Source: Chiua virens (taxonomy: Eukaryota > Basidiomycota > Agaricomycetes > Boletales > Boletaceae). Taken from it: 64,000 nucleotides of DNA. Within the stretch, counting starts at the first letter, position 1. The number at the start of each line of letters is the position of its first letter. The stretch is taken from positions 434,001-498,000 of the forward strand of contig JAHNUO010000015.1 in the NCBI GenBank assembly GCA_019787685.1, in the 5' to 3' direction. Below are positions 40,498 through 53,526 of this stretch, piece by piece. The translations under genes were made by a program, and so were the position numbers. The notes under the pieces are model-generated. The model was not told the DNA's origin. It saw only the letters and a program-made list of their open reading frames with translations, and did not search any database.

Positions 40498-42871
40498 ATG
40501 CTATTGATCCAACCCTTTGACGGAAAAAGGATCGCTCAAGTCCAGGATCTTGACGCACAACATCCTGGACAGCGGCTCGGAGAGAGTGTTCGACCCCAAG
40601 CGGAGCTTATTGGCCAAACTGCTGGGCTCGTAGATCAGTTTGGCTCAGCTATGACCATTGATGAACGCGATCAGGTTTTACGCGATCATTTTTCGAATAT
40701 CCTGAACACGCTACTGACATCGGGAGAAGGTAATCAAGGGCCGGGAACCATGTCAAGTAAGTAGATGGTGTGGTGATATTCTGACGGTGTGAATACTTAA
40801 ATCGTGATAGTACCTCCGAATGCACACAGACAAACATCCAACGTCGTCGTTGAGGGTGTCGAAGAGCCCGCTCTTCCTCAGAAGCCCTCGGGATCTGCGG
40901 CGATACTACCAGACCTTCTACATGATATTCATATTCAGAGGTCCCGTCGCCCACCCTCTTCGGTTGACGATGGACGTCCTCAGTCTCCCTCTCGTGTTGA
41001 GTCACAGACTTCAAGCTCGCGGAGCAGCTCCGAGAGTGACCATGAATCTGCTCGTGTACCACATACGGGTCCAATGATTGAAATCGACTCTCCTCCCGCG
41101 CATCCACCGACCACTATGCCCAGACTCTGGAACTTAAATGGGGAATCCAGCGTTGATTCACTGACCACCAGTCTTGATAGAGAACGTCTGGAAGACATGG
41201 ATCGCAGACCGCCGGCGCGCATCTACTTACCACCCCTCATGTTCTCACGAGTCCAGTAGCATGTCGCCGCCGCGTCGTCGGAAGCGGAGCTTGAGGACCC
41301 GTTCCAAATCTGCCAGAGGGTCCGAATACCATAGAGGGGTAGGTCAGGCTCCGGGCTGGCACCAAGTTCCCCACGGAGAAGTAGAATCAGTCTACAATTT
41401 TGGGAACGAGCTAAAGCTGACTCATCCCGTAGCCGATCATCCCACCATCCGTTGGCATGAATGTCCATGTTCCGCCACCACCAGGTGTATTCGCTCAACC
41501 GCTGATGTACCCCATGATGCCACCTGCTCCGGTGAGCATACCCAGTCTTCATTTCGTCGTTGATCAGCATGATTAAGCCGTCACAGTTCATGACCCAATC
41601 TCAAGTTCCTTTACACGATGTGTTGATTGAAATTCTAAGGGTAAGTATTAGATACATCACTCGCACGAACAGTACATTGAATGTTATCATCAGGAACAAC
41701 GGCACGCTCATCGTGCGAGCATAGACCAGCAGGAAGAGCTGGCGAGACATATACGCAGTATGAGTGAATGGATGATGAGAGAGATGCAAGACCGACTGAG
41801 CGAGTTGCGGGGTATGACTTCGAGGATGTATGCTTATCCACCAAGGCCCGGGGAACTGGGCTTCATGCATACCCAGCCTTATCACAGTGTGAGCACTTCA
41901 GGACCAGGTACGTGACCGCAGTTTGCTTTTGCACATTGATTGACCGTTTCTTGCACAGGTGCTCCACCTTTCGGGCAACCCTGGTCAGCACAGTGGCCTC
42001 CCCAACCGCCACTTTTCAACGCGACACCATTCTACCCAATCCCCTCCAATGCGACGCCCTTCAGCGCGACACCGCACGGTACCAACCCATTTGGTCCATC
42101 GCCTTTCAGCACAATGCCTTTTGGCCCAACGTCCCATGTTAGCAATTCGTTTGGCGTTCCACCCTTCAATGCGACACCCTTCAGCGGCGCTCCCCATCCC
42201 GGGCCCGTTAACCCTCCCGGCAGCACACCTTTCAACGGCACGCCGTTCACCGTGTCACCCTTTGTACCATCCGAACCGTCGCCACATTTCACATCACCGC
42301 CACCTGGATCCCGCCCCATTACTCCGCGCCCCGCAGGAAACAGCGAGCACGTTCTGTCGCCTGCGTCTGGTTCTTCTTCCCCACCAATGGTGACCATCCA
42401 ACCGCCAAGTGGCCCGCCAACGCCAACGTGGGTTTCGAATCCCACATCAACACCCTCACAGGCTCTGGCGGCGCCGATTGGTACGTCGTCTGTTTGTTGT
42501 ATACATGGATTCCCAATGTAGCTAATCGTATTTCATTCTATCCTTTAAACAGCGATATCGGCCTTGGCAGGAAACTCTCTTTTGTTGCGCCTTGAGCGCG
42601 AGAGTCCTGTTTCCGAGGTCGCGACACTAGTGCAGAGCCCGACGTCCACGGCATGTGCGTACAACAACTCACCCTCGTGTGTATGCCGCTCACACGTCAC
42701 CTCAGCGCCACTCTCGACACTATCCACCCGGATAGGTGTTTCTGAAGATGACAACTCTAAAAAGTTGATAAAGTTTGGAACTGGGGATGAGGCGAACGCC
42801 AAACTGCCCTCTAAGTTGGGGGGAAAGCGACGACTGGGGTCAGTGACCTTTGGAGAGGTTACTTATATTTG
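40498..42871 (+). CDS. Proline-rich coiled-coil protein, uncharacterised
   Basis: Reads MLLIQPFDGKRIAQVQDLD, then a helical stretch (LVDQFGSAMTIDERDQVLRD), a Ser-rich region (SSSRSSSESDHESAR), an Arg/Ser patch near 41,265-41,330, a strong coiled coil (HDVLIEILREQRHAHRASID; MSEWMMREMQDRLSELRG, 41,610-41,820), then repeated low-complexity units FNATPF, FSATPH, FSTMPF, FNGTPF (42,010-42,260) and a Pro-rich tail. It ends at FGEVTYI, 42,871. The coiled coil plus Pro-rich tail resembles a widespread Agaricomycete hypothetical family. An alternative splice (gttagt...aaaaag at about 40,465-40,531) could fuse it to the TPR gene upstream, so they may be one gene. Confidence 0.5.
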
Positions 42872-43252
42872 ACTCGAGTTTCAAGATCATCGTTTAGGGG
42901 TATGACAGTGTGTTGTGACGTCCATTTTGGTTTACTAGCTAGACTGCGGTTGCTTGTCCAAGTACTCGTATATTCTGTAACTCCTAGTATGATAACACAA
43001 AGACTGAGTACTAGTACTGATCTGGATCTGAATCATGATCGCACTTCCGACACGTGGGTGTATTCGATGCCCTATGGACACGGGCGCGCTTCATCGATTC
43101 GGCTACTCGAATGCACAGATGGCAAACTTGATCGAGTCAGTCGGGCTAAACAGCCATGGATCATCGTACGAGCATGGAGCCGGCAGGCTCGATCCATACA
43201 TTCGGCGCGCGTTTCGTGATGTCCAGTATGCTGCAGTGTCTGTCCTCATCAG
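42872..43252. other. Convergent intergenic region, no gene seen
   Basis: Lies between the stops of the coiled-coil gene (plus) and YL1 (minus). The opposing open frame 43,035-43,448 is antisense to the YL1 3' end and lacks support. Confidence 0.5.
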
Positions 43253-45293
43253 TTATGCGTCACTGACCCCGACTTTGCGCCGCTTGGCCGCCCGTTCATC
43301 CGAGCTTTCGGCGTTACCATCCTCAACGTCAACATCGCTATCTGGGTCTCCAACTGCACCAGTCCTGTCTGCTGATTTCGATGCCTCATCCACATTCCCA
43401 CTGCCCGAATCCCTCTCTCTGTTACTCGTCTCACTCACCCCCACATAGCATCCCAGCGCACTGGACCACGCATATCCCTTCCTCCCCAATACGTTCGTCA
43501 ACACTTGGTATGCACCCACATCAGCAAACGGGACGTTTGTCCTCGGATCGAGGTATTTAGCAGGTTGGCCAGTGACGAGACACGCACGGACTGGCCGGGC
43601 TAATGTGAATGGGGTTAGTAGCGATACAGACCCACATAAAATAGGCAGCACGAAAGAGCAAGACTCACCCAATGGCCGACCCTTGCCGGTGAACACCTTC
43701 ACCTCGTCCCACTTGATATGATCTCCAAACATGGCCGACATGGTGTCCTTCCATGGTGGTTTAAAAGGTATAGTTTGAGAGATCTCGTGGATCACGTAGT
43801 TTTTGCACACGTCTTCTTTGCGGTGGACAACCAGGGGGGAGGTGGGGACGGGTGGGTAGGAGAAGGTCGGCGGAGGTTGATATTGCGCTGAGGATTCCGC
43901 TTGCGATTGTGGTTGTGCTTGGCTTTGTGGGAGTGGCGCCGGCTGCTGCGCGTGTGAGGCCGGTAGGACGGCGGGGACGGGAGGCGTGGCGTTCTGCTGA
44001 ACATTCACAGCAGCGGATGGTGGGAATGCTGCCGTGCATGGTGTTAGCGACATAGGCGCAGAAGGAGTCTGAGAGGGTAGCGACGGATTCGCACTTGTTG
44101 CATGGGAAGGGATAGTCGCTGATGTGGATGTATCTTGCGGTTTAGACACCACACTCTGAGCGGCCAGCGGCGTATATGCATAGAAGGGCATACTGTACGG
44201 CTGGCTCCCTATCGTGCCTGCATTCGTGCCAGGCGAATAGACAAAGCTGTATCTGGCTGCGTATGGATTGCTGTTCGCTGCTACCGTCACTGGAAGCGGT
44301 GGCGGCGGTGGAAGCTGAACCTCCACCTGAACTGTTTCTTTCTTACTTATCCACCGTAGAACAGGGCCCTCGATCGACTGCTTCACCACCCGTGCCTTGG
44401 CACGTTTCTCTTCTTCCAGACGCAGATAGTTTCTGTGTTCCATGATATTTCCCTCTTCGGTGTCCAGTGCGCGTGCGATGAGTTCGTCTTGCGTCGGTAA
44501 TCGTGTGATCGTCTTTGTTTTCTTTGGAATCGCGGCCTGGATGTCGTGTCCCATGAGTGATGAGACGCAGACGCTAGTATACGACAAAGTAGACACGCAC
44601 TCGCTTCTCCTCTGCATCCTTGATACGATTCACGCTTGCAGAAGTATTCATGACCGTATGTCTTCTCTGACTGTGCCTCTTGGCACCCGCCGTCCCCGCC
44701 CCACCTTCGATAACTTCTCCTGTTTCTGCGTTAACGACAACGCCGAGCGAGACACGGCGTTTGGTCTTTTGTGATTTCGGCAGGGAAGAGGTTGCTTCAG
44801 GATTAAATGTTACCCTATGGCGCGCATGGGCTGTTGCAGTGGCTTTTTCAACGCGCGTACGCGCGGTCTAAGCAACAGAGGAGGCTCGCATCGTACACCG
44901 GAAACAAAGAATAGGATACGTACCTTTCGTTCCCTACGTTCCTCGTCCAGAACGGCTTTATCCTCCTCCTCGACCTCCTGTTGCGCCGCCTCTTCGTCCG
45001 TACTCGCAAAATCCGATTCAAATACGTCCTCCTCGTCTGTCAAGTATCGTACCAAAGTTTGGTTGAAAGGTATGTGGTCTGAATAAAGCAATCGTACCCT
45101 TTTCGACGATAAAATCTATGTCTTCTTCGAGTTCTTGTGGTTCTTCGGGTGTGAGCTCGGCCAAGGCCAACTCCATGCTACAAGTGGTCAGTGTTATTGA
45201 TACTGCTGGTGACAAAGGATACCTGACCCACCGATTCCCGGCCGTGCTCCTCTTCGGCCTTCGTGAAACAAGGGTTCCTTCTTCGTCTGCCAT
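43253..45293 (-). CDS. VPS72: YL1/Vps72 (Swc2), SWR1-complex H2A.Z chaperone subunit
   Basis: Nuclear protein that binds the H2A.Z-H2B dimer and helps the SWR1 remodeller exchange it into chromatin. Starts MADEEGTLVSRRPKRSTAGN, splices to RMELALAELTPEE, then an acidic H2A.Z-binding region (DEEDVFESDFASTDEEAAQQ). A basic region follows with KRRVSLGVVVNAETGEVIEG and the conserved PTQDELIARALDTEEGN and HRNYLRLEEEKRAKARVVKQ. A long Pro/Gln/Ala linker follows. The YL1_C domain is near the end: ACLVTGQPAKYLDPRTNVPF and ADVGAYQVLTNVL. The last residues KRRKVGVSDA are a likely nuclear signal. Introns (for example gtgggt...ttgtag at about 45,235-45,183) close in frame. The ATG at 45,293 fits the conserved N-terminus. 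Divergent from the F-box gene. Confidence 0.9.
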
Positions 45294-45536
45294 GGCTAGT
45301 CGCACGACACCCCCTGCGAGGCTACGATGTGGTCGAATGCGATCAACCCAATAAGGTGGTCCAGGGCAAAGCCTTGAAAGTTAACAATGCCAAACAACCA
45401 TAAAAGTCAATTACCATCTACAATCCAAACTGATGAATAGGAAGACGAGCCTGCGAGTAGCCAAGGGGGCTTAGCAAACCCAGTCAAGAGATCTGTCCGT
45501 GCCCAACCCGGTATCACTCTTACTTCGGTATGCAAT

Positions 45537-47336
45537 GCAGCTTCACCGGCTTCGCGCCTGCCCTTCGATGTTCTCATACAAGCACTCCTCATTTATGTTC
45601 GATGGTTTCATTACGACAGAAATTGGGATGTCGCACAGGTACCTCCGTGGGTTGGCATATCGTATGTGTGTCGCCGCTGGCGAGAGGCGGCCGTAAACTT
45701 TCCGATTCTTTGGAGCTACATGTTCGTAACGTCCAGAAAATGGACCGATGCCCTTCTGACTCGATCCGGGGAGATGCCTTTGCGGATTCGCCTTTATCTC
45801 TCATCGCAGAACAGGAAGCAATCGAGGGCTTTCATACAGCAAGTCATTACACATGCGAGACGGCTCCAAGAGCTCAACCTTTACCTTTATCCTGAGGATG
45901 TGGATGTAGTTTTTTCTATCCTGTCGGCAGGACCTGGACCTTGTCTCCGTACGCTGGAGATCATGGTGATACCAGTCTCCCAGCGACAGTTGTGCGTTGA
46001 CGCGGTAGCTGCCTCTGATGCTTCCCAGGATACGTGGGTGTTAACTACTACACCCTCTTCAATGGCGATACCCCTGCACTTGGCGAGTTACATTGCAGGA
46101 ACTATCCCTTTTGCCACTGTCCACACTTGGTACGGTCAAGGTCGTTCGCCTCTACGACATCCACCGCCTCTGTCGACCAACTATAATGCAAATGAAGTCG
46201 ATCGTCAGTTCCATGCCAGGCATTGAGTGCCTAGAACTCCAGAACGTAGTTCGTGGTGGTTTCTGCGACCCAAGTGCTCGGATTGCTGAGAAGATACGCC
46301 TCCCCCGGCTCACCTCCCTCATGGTCGTCGGCCACTTCTCCAGGGTTTCACGTTTCCTATCCTGCCTCGACATTCCACTTACTGCCCGGGTACGAGTAGG
46401 ATGTCGTCTCCGACCTTTCGCCGAAGAAGATGACTACGCGCCGTTCTTTACATTTCTCTCTCGTGTATGGGATACCTTAATAATATATTAAACGACGAAC
46501 CGCATCCACATCGTCCTCGGCGCCGCCCCACAGAGATGTCGGCATCTCCAATGTAGTTACTCGCCCCCGGGGACTGCGATTGCGAGATGCCACTGAAGGT
46601 TGAAATTGAATGGTTCCCCGGAACTGTCCACCACCACGACCTGGTCTACGATATCTGCCGTAGCTTATCTCTCGCACCCATGCAGAGGCTGCTCGTGGTG
46701 CAATGTGAACTCCGACTGCAGTTCCGGCACGATACCATATGGCATCTTCGGGACCTACAGGTAATCGAATTCGCCCACGTCAATTTTATAGATATCTTCC
46801 GGATAAGACACCCAGAGAACGCGTTTTCCCAGATGTTCGCCCCATCGCTGAGGGTGTTGTGTCTTGACAACGTCAAGATTGATAGGCAGGTTCAATGCGG
46901 AGGCGAAATAGGCGATGAGCTCAGACACGGAGGAAAACAAGTTGAATGTTTCCGCACCATGCTCTCTCTCTGTATGCGGTCCAGGGCGGGGAAAGTTCCA
47001 CTGTCTCATCTATTCATCTACAATGGGACATCGATTAGCGGGGAGGAGGCCAGGAGCCTTGAGGAGGTGATCGGGCACATTTTGGTTGATGAAGGGGCGG
47101 AACTCTTGCCAGATCCCGCAGATGCGTATTGTGAAGATTGCGACTGGCCGCGGATCGATGCAGATCGAACAATCGTGATCTTTAGAGGTGAGGCAGGTGT
47201 CCGTTTATATTACGCTCGAACAACAATGATTACTCATGAGAATCACGGGCCATCAGGACATAACACACGAGACCGGGTGACACGATGTTGGTATTGGCAG
47301 AAATTGCTTAGGAATGTAGTAGGCGTGGGTTGGTAG
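45537..47336 (+). CDS. F-box/LRR-type protein, possibly disrupted
   Basis: After a likely acceptor (gcaatgcag at 45,537) the F-box reads LPFDVLIQALLIYVRWFHY, then WVGISYVCRRWREAAVNFP and ILWSYMF, the usual basidiomycete F-box. Leucine-rich segments follow in a different frame (LGTVKVVRLYDIHRLC; MPGIECLELQNVVRGGF; 46,093-46,491) and then in the original frame again (LRDLQVIEFAHVNFIDIF; SLRVLCLDNVKID; to 47,336). A 61-nt intron (gtgtta...ttgcag, 46,038-46,098) could link the first two frames. However, the skipped sequence contains LFNGDTPALGEL, which looks like coding F-box sequence, so one-base lesions are an alternative. The second junction near 46,490-46,590 is unresolved. The upstream start exon was not identified with confidence. 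Confidence 0.5.
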
Positions 47337-49399
47337 TGCAATTTGTGTACAGTGTTAGTGGAGCCGAAATGCTGCCTATCTTGGACTTTCGATCTTTGGG
47401 CTCTTCTTGGTTATCATGTACAAGGCATGACTCCGAGGATGTGTCTACTAAGTACTCTATAGAGACGCGACGAAAGTTATTCAGATGGTAGATTGAACGA
47501 TGCGCACGCAAACTTCCCACACTGCACAACTAAATCATATGACGTCACATTCATCGATTCTTGGAATGCGGCTAACAACACTAACGAGTATAAAAGCTCG
47601 GTCGTCGTGCCAGGTATCACCATTCCCTTCTTTCTTCCTTTCCTCTTTTTTCATTCTTTATTCGCACTCTTGCTCTGGTTCCGTTGAGCAGAGCGCTTTT
47701 GATGATGTCGTGGCGCTTTTGAACGGCGGGATTCTTGTTCGATTGTCGTGCGACTCGGAGGTGAGTACTTGAGTTTCCGTTCATGGCGCGTCGCTGAAAC
47801 TCGCTTTCTGTTGCACTGATACTCTTGCACTGCGGATTCAAGCTCACAGTATAGGTTTCTGCGGACGGTTCTGGATGTGAGTACACTTGATGACTCTCCA
47901 ATGTCGCCACTCATGGACTCTCGTAGCTTGTCGAGCGCCAGACAGCGCCCCCTCCGCTATGACAACCGATGTGCGGAGAAGGCACGATCCCGCGACCTAT
48001 GACTCGCTCCGGTACAGCACCGCAAAGTCGTTCTTCCCTGCATGTGACGACAATATCACCAGGGTCACGCCAGCGCACCAGTGACGCCTAACGAGCTTGT
48101 ACACGTATCCAGGTGCATACTCAGAGCCGTTTATCTGGTTACCATCAAGGCTGGTGTCTACGGTGCCCTTGGACATTCGCGCAAGTCTATGGCTAGCCCT
48201 GTCGTCACCGAGGTCCCTTCATCATCTGATACCCCTTTCCAACTATTGTCACTCCTTTGGACTGTTTTCCCTCTCTCTATAAAGGTGCGTTAGTCCTCTT
48301 TCCTACAGACATATCTTTCATGACGCTTTCTGACAGCAAAAAGCCTCCAAAAATCGGAAAATAGAAAAATCCAAAAAAATCCCCCTTTCCTTCTGTTTAT
48401 CTTCTATGGTAATTTCTTAGACGCATGTGCTATTCCACCTCAGGTTCACGCTTCTTTGCAGAAGAAAATGCTCAAAAAAATCAGAAAATCCAACAAGAAA
48501 TAAAATTGTCATTTCCGGTATGTTACGTTCTATAGCTCAGCTCTGTGCTCCTTTGACGTGACTTGACTGTGTCCATACCTAGTTCCGTCCCTTTCTCCTT
48601 TCTTTCTATTTAAGGTATGTTTCCCATTATACACCTCTAGACCAACCTCTAACAAGGCAGCGGCATTCCTCGGAAATTCAGGAACCCCCCAAAAAAACAT
48701 GGAAAATCTATAAAAACCCCACAGAGCGATACACCACCCAGTACGCCACTGACGACGCGGACACCCATCGACGAGCACTCAATCCGACTCTGACACTGCT
48801 TTGCCATCTCCCCCCTTCCTCTTGACCTCTGGACGCATTCTTGAGATTTGACGCCGACTCCGGGTTGGCGAAAATCCACGAAGGCGTCCTTTGATCCCTC
48901 CTTCCTCTTTCTCATCGGCCCACGGCAGTGCCCACGATGAAGATTGGCTATCGTCCGTGTAAACCTTTTCGAGTGAAGCCCTTTGATCCCTTGGTCATCA
49001 AGTCCTCTGGCCCCTGTTTATCAACCGGACAGGAAGATCAGGTGGTCCTGTGAATGGTGGCCGTTGCACATTTTCAGTCCCCTGGTCTTGTCGCTGGACC
49101 TCGACGCAGGAACATTGGCGTGGAACAGTTTGTACGCGGCGATGCGGGCTCGGCGTTGTCTTGGTGTTGTAACGTATAGGTGCACGTATTGGAATGCATC
49201 GCTTTGTGGACTCGTTGCACTGAAAGAACTTATCTGAATCTGCGAGGCTCACTCGCAGCAAACTCAATGGTATGTATTTTACTTCAGATATCAGGCTACA
49301 ACAGCCTGAGCGCTGTCACTTCTAATGGAGGGTGGAATCTGGAAGCGCATCTTACATGAGTCTAGTTTCTACCCAAAGTAGCTTCGCTAATGTATCAGC
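47337..49399. other. Long gene-poor region with A-rich blocks
   Basis: No gene is supported on either strand. Three A-rich blocks about 115-220 bp apart share the style caaaaaaatcagaaaatcc: 48,345-48,382, 48,462-48,503 and 48,687-48,715. Each is preceded by an acceptor-like tttgcag, ctgacag or acaaggcag. They could be Lys-rich exon scraps or a degenerate tandem repeat. A TATA-like gtataaaagc is at 47,587 with no evident gene behind it. Confidence 0.4.
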
Positions 49400-49834
49400 T
49401 TGTGCAAAACTGCTGGAGCGATTTCGACTACCAGCCGCTGCAACATCAACATTAAGGCATCGGCACCGGCATGGTTTGGGCGCTTGCCATCCTGTGAGTC
49501 CTCAGTGGCTCATGCACTGGCAGAGCTGCTGGATGCCTGCTCCACTGACATTGGACAGGCCGGCGCCGCAGCTTATTCTAGCTCACTGCTAGTGCTGTTT
49601 CCAGAGCACAAATACGATCAGGCATATATTTCAATGTGATTGAGACCAGGAAGCCACTGGCAGTACACTGCTTTGCCATTCACTGAGGTCCCACACAAGT
49701 TCAGGTTCGCCGAGCCTGCATCTCTGGGCTTCTCAGTGCCACGTTCAGTGGGATTCTGTGACCTTGTCAATGTAGCCCGGAAGTTAGTAACAATTTTCTT
49801 TGATGCGAGGAGCAGAAATAGTAAATTCCATTGA
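49400..49834 (+). pseudogene. Open frame interrupted by a single TGA
   Basis: One reading frame runs from about 49,400 to 49,834 and is broken only by TGA at 49,637-49,639 (before it LLVLFPEHKYDQAYISM, after it LRPGSHWQYTALPF). I do not recognise the protein and see no start exon. It could be a gene relic or chance. Bases 49,835-49,991 are the 3' flank of the GH16 gene. Confidence 0.25.
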
Positions 49835-49991
49835 CCTGACCGTTCGGTTCCTTCAACACAAACAGATATCGTACAGGGGACACCGAACGTGATAATCACA
49901 CCAGGATGTCCTCTTGGGTATATGGAGGGAACCAGAAGTACGTGACCAGCAAAACCGAAAAGAAACAAGCAAATTCTCAACAACGCGGCAA

Positions 49992-51597
49992 TTACTGGTA
50001 GATATTCAGCGAGTTGAACTCAAAGTATGCGTTCGAGAACGCCGAGGGGTTATTGTTCACATAGTCTGTCCCAACTGAGTTTCATTTCCAACCGGGTGCT
50101 CACTTTTGTTTGAACTCACCGACACAGTTTGAAGGACATCCAGATGAGGGATAAACGTTGCCAGCCCAGTCTCCACCTGCGAACCAAAGTTAGGGCTCCT
50201 AACATGGAACACTGGAGCGTCACGCACAAAAGTCCAGGTTGATGATAATGTTCATCGGTCCAAAATGAGACGAGAAATCGCAATTTGTGTTGGGGAAGTA
50301 TGCCGCAGGTGTACCCTGATCACATTATGGGCAGCGTTCGTCAATAGTGCCACGAATTGCTTACCCAAGTGCTGGTATCAACGCTACCACCGGGGTTCTG
50401 AACCTCATCAGGGACGGACGAATCGCCACGTTCCCAGAAGTAGATCGCTATGTAACTGTCACTTCGCTCAACCACATACCTATTCGGATTATATAGCATT
50501 ATCCACGCTCGAATAGGAAGAGATAAAACTCACCAACCACCGCCGATATTGTTAAAATTTGGTCCAAAGCTGTTGTTATCAGAAAGCTTGACGCCACATC
50601 CGGCATTATTCGTAGAGTAGACATCACAGTTGGTGCTCGTGCTCGTTCTAAAACAGATTAATATTTGAGATCGTGTTCGTTAAGTTGTATACGCAGAGCG
50701 TAACTAGCGTACCCAGTCATTGATCGAGACGATGGCATTGCACAATCTATGGAATGATGAGCATCCAAACGCTGAATCACATATTACAACACCTACTTGC
50801 GCTCGTGTGTAAAGTCGACTGGTTAGGTACCATGTTGTTGACGCCCTCAACGATATCAATTTCACCCTATGGAGGAACACCATGAGACGCGTCAACAGCG
50901 GGCATGCATATGGTCTTCACCTCATTCGGCCAATTACCACCGACCTCCTGGTGATTGTTAATTTACGCGACAATGCTGAAAACCCGCAAGAGACATACCC
51001 TATGTGCGACCACGATCATACAGGGACTGCGTTAGTAAACGTCGCAAATGCAAAGAGCAGAAACAAACCCTACAGAATATTTATTATTCTGTACTCATTC
51101 AGTGAAAAGAAACAACGTACAGATAGCAGGCCATGTTCCACATCCCTCGGGCATGTGTGCGATGTCGAAACTACATGTTAGTCAGTGAAGACTCAGAATA
51201 TATAAATGCAACAACTATACACTTACATCGCCACGTGAGTACTGTACTGGTTGTTAGACACCAACCTGAACGAGTTTCGACCCGATCCGCTCGAACTGAG
51301 AACGGTGGTATCATCTGCCCGTAGAGTGACAGTGTTTCCTGAGACTGAATACAGGCCGTCGGATTGCGCTGTCGATTCATCGACATATTTCCTGATTCAT
51401 ACTATCAGACAGGTTTGCAAAAGATGCGTGGGATCCACGTACACTCGCCCATTTGTCGGATCGGAAATCGTCTGCCACCAGAATGCATTAAGGAATGGCT
51501 GTCCAGAAAGACTGGCAGTGTTTGAGTAGGTTGCAGCATTTGCATACCCAGAGGATGCGAGCAGGATGGATGCAGGAAATAGTTTGAACGATTTCAT
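49992..51597 (-). CDS. GH16 endo-beta-1,3(4)-glucanase (laminarinase Lam16A-like), copy 1
   Basis: Secreted glycoside hydrolase family 16 enzyme that cleaves beta-1,3(4)-glucan. Starts MKSFKLFPASILLASSGYAN, a signal peptide ending before ATYSNTASLSG. Then NAFWWQTISDPTNGRV, YSVSGNTVTLRADDTTVLSS and FDIAHMPEGCGTWPAI. The catalytic motif GEIDIVEGVNN (nucleophile and acid/base Glu in E-x-D-x-x-E) is near 50,870-50,840. Later come TNCDVYSTNNAGCGVKLSD, FNNIGGGW, AIYFWERGDS, GTPAAYFPNTNCDF, NIIINLDFC, GDWAGNVYPSSGCPSNCV, VNNNPSAFSNAYFEFNSLN and IYQ stop. It follows Phanerochaete Lam16A block by block. About ten short introns; all blocks appear open. It is tandem with copy 2, about 1.9 kb upstream on the same strand. 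Likely roles are wall remodelling or beta-glucan use. Confidence 0.9.
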
Positions 51598-51656
51598 CAC
51601 CGAACGAGGAAACCAATCTGATTGTTTCTCTCTTTTCATCACCTCCCAACAGTCCT

Positions 51657-51667
51657 CTTATATATGG
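51657..51667 (-). promoter_or_regulatory. TATA box of GH16 copy 1
   Basis: Minus-strand ccatatataag lies about 60 bp upstream of the ATG at 51,597, as expected for a TATA promoter with a short leader. Confidence 0.6.
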
Positions 51668-53526
51668 CAGCAAAACATTCCGAATCCATGATAAAGTATT
51701 CGCCGCATGGACCCAAAAGCACCGAGTTCAAAATCCTCTGTTGTGCTTTATGGAGCATTGTCCTTGCCAGCCAAGCCTGTGACGTATAGAACGATGGATC
51801 CGAAGAGCATGTGATCATTGGTAGATTTTCATGACGGAGCGTGTCGATGGCTTCCATGTTAGAAGACGCTCACCTATGACAGACTTTGGAAGCGTACCAT
51901 TCTCTGTAGGTCCACTATATGCAATACCTCTCGTGAAAGACGAGGAAGAGGTGGGTATCCATGTGCACAGAAACGCGTGTCTGATTTCGAGCTAAATGGA
52001 GTCGAACAGCATGACAGCGGAAGAAGCTGCATTGAACATTTTCGGTAATCCAAAAACTTACTTATAACCATGTAGTACAGCTCCCAAGGACGCGCAAAGA
52101 TCTTGTGACTAAGAACTTTGTTCCGCGGGTACCATATCATTGGAACATTTGAGTCGGATCATGGGAAGCGACAGATTCCGATCTCTGCTATTCCTTGGCA
52201 CTTGGTCCGGAAACAATAAGCTCAAATTCACTCATGGTATTTGAGTCACATGCAGGTCCCCGTGGGCGCTTCAGAGTGCTGGTGGTCCATTACGTAGCAT
52301 TGGGACGCGTAAGGAAGGAGACATAGGTTCCATGTCGATAGATAACATTGCAAGTGGCCGGTCACGCATGCCAAGAGCATCTTCTGTTTCGTACACTGGG
52401 CAAGGAGCAACGGGTGGACCTGTATTTAAAACGAAATAATGCTGAATTCGGATCGGCTGCACAGTAAAGAAGACGTATCGTCAGTGTCTCAGGTAATAGG
52501 ACCGCTATCGCACTTACCAGCCTGAGATGAAGCGGTCGACGCGCGTGTAGTAGTTTTTCTTTTTCATGCATGCTCGAACATTCATATCGCCTCGAAGTTG
52601 CTTTCTTGCACATGCTAGGTTGTCAGGAAGATGTAGCTATGTCTTCTCAGGATGTCAGCGTCGACATTCGTCCGACTGTACGCACAGTAGTATCGACCGC
52701 ATGCTGAGGTACATATGTACCACATCAATGAGGTCGTCTGCACGCGATACATCCCTGTATCCCCGGTTGATTCAACGCCGCGACAGTGATAAGTAAGTAG
52801 CCTGAGCAACAGGAGGATCTAAGGAACTTGAAGCAAATCTCGGTGCCAAACTTTGATGACGTGGGAATTTCACACACCCATCTTCGTGGCAGTAGCCAAT
52901 CAGACGTTGCAGCGCAGCGCGACCAAAGCGCGACCCTTCTACAAGGTAGACATATTCAATATTCGATCGGCGAGCATGTGCCACTTCGTTTGGCCTGTAT
53001 TCTGGCGCTTGTTGCAGTATATGGCCACCGAGGTGAGCATGCTTGGAGAATTGTCGTCAGTTTTACACGATATCTATTCCGACTAGTAGATAACGATTTG
53101 GAGACAAAGAGATCAAATCGATACTGAAAATACAGACAGTCAGCAATCATCCAACATGAGATATCGGATACGTTTCAGTGATCTTGCAAACCAGTCGTCG
53201 ATTCTTATTCTCCCCTTCGATGCGCTATTACTTGTGACAATTGGTCATCTGTGGTCGGAACGCGAATGAATCCGAGTCCTTACGTGCCAACTTGGTTGAA
53301 CTAGCGAGAGGGTGAGAATCCATACTGCTGCGTCGAGCAATTTTCACTTCATTACTTCACAACCTTTTTCACGGGTGACATCCCGCTCAATTCCGATTCA
53401 AATTCGTATGCAGACAGCATCAACAGTAATATATGTGTTACATGAAGCATCTTTGGCATCTGACTGCCTAAGGAGTAAAATAATATGTTCAAGGAATAAA
53501 TCAAGGTTGCGTTTGACTACTGTCCA
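51668..53526. other. Intergenic region between the two GH16 genes
   Basis: About 1.9 kb without a supported gene. Short open frames on both strands have no splice context or known motif. The left end is the upstream region of copy 1 and the right end is the 3' flank of copy 2. Confidence 0.5.
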
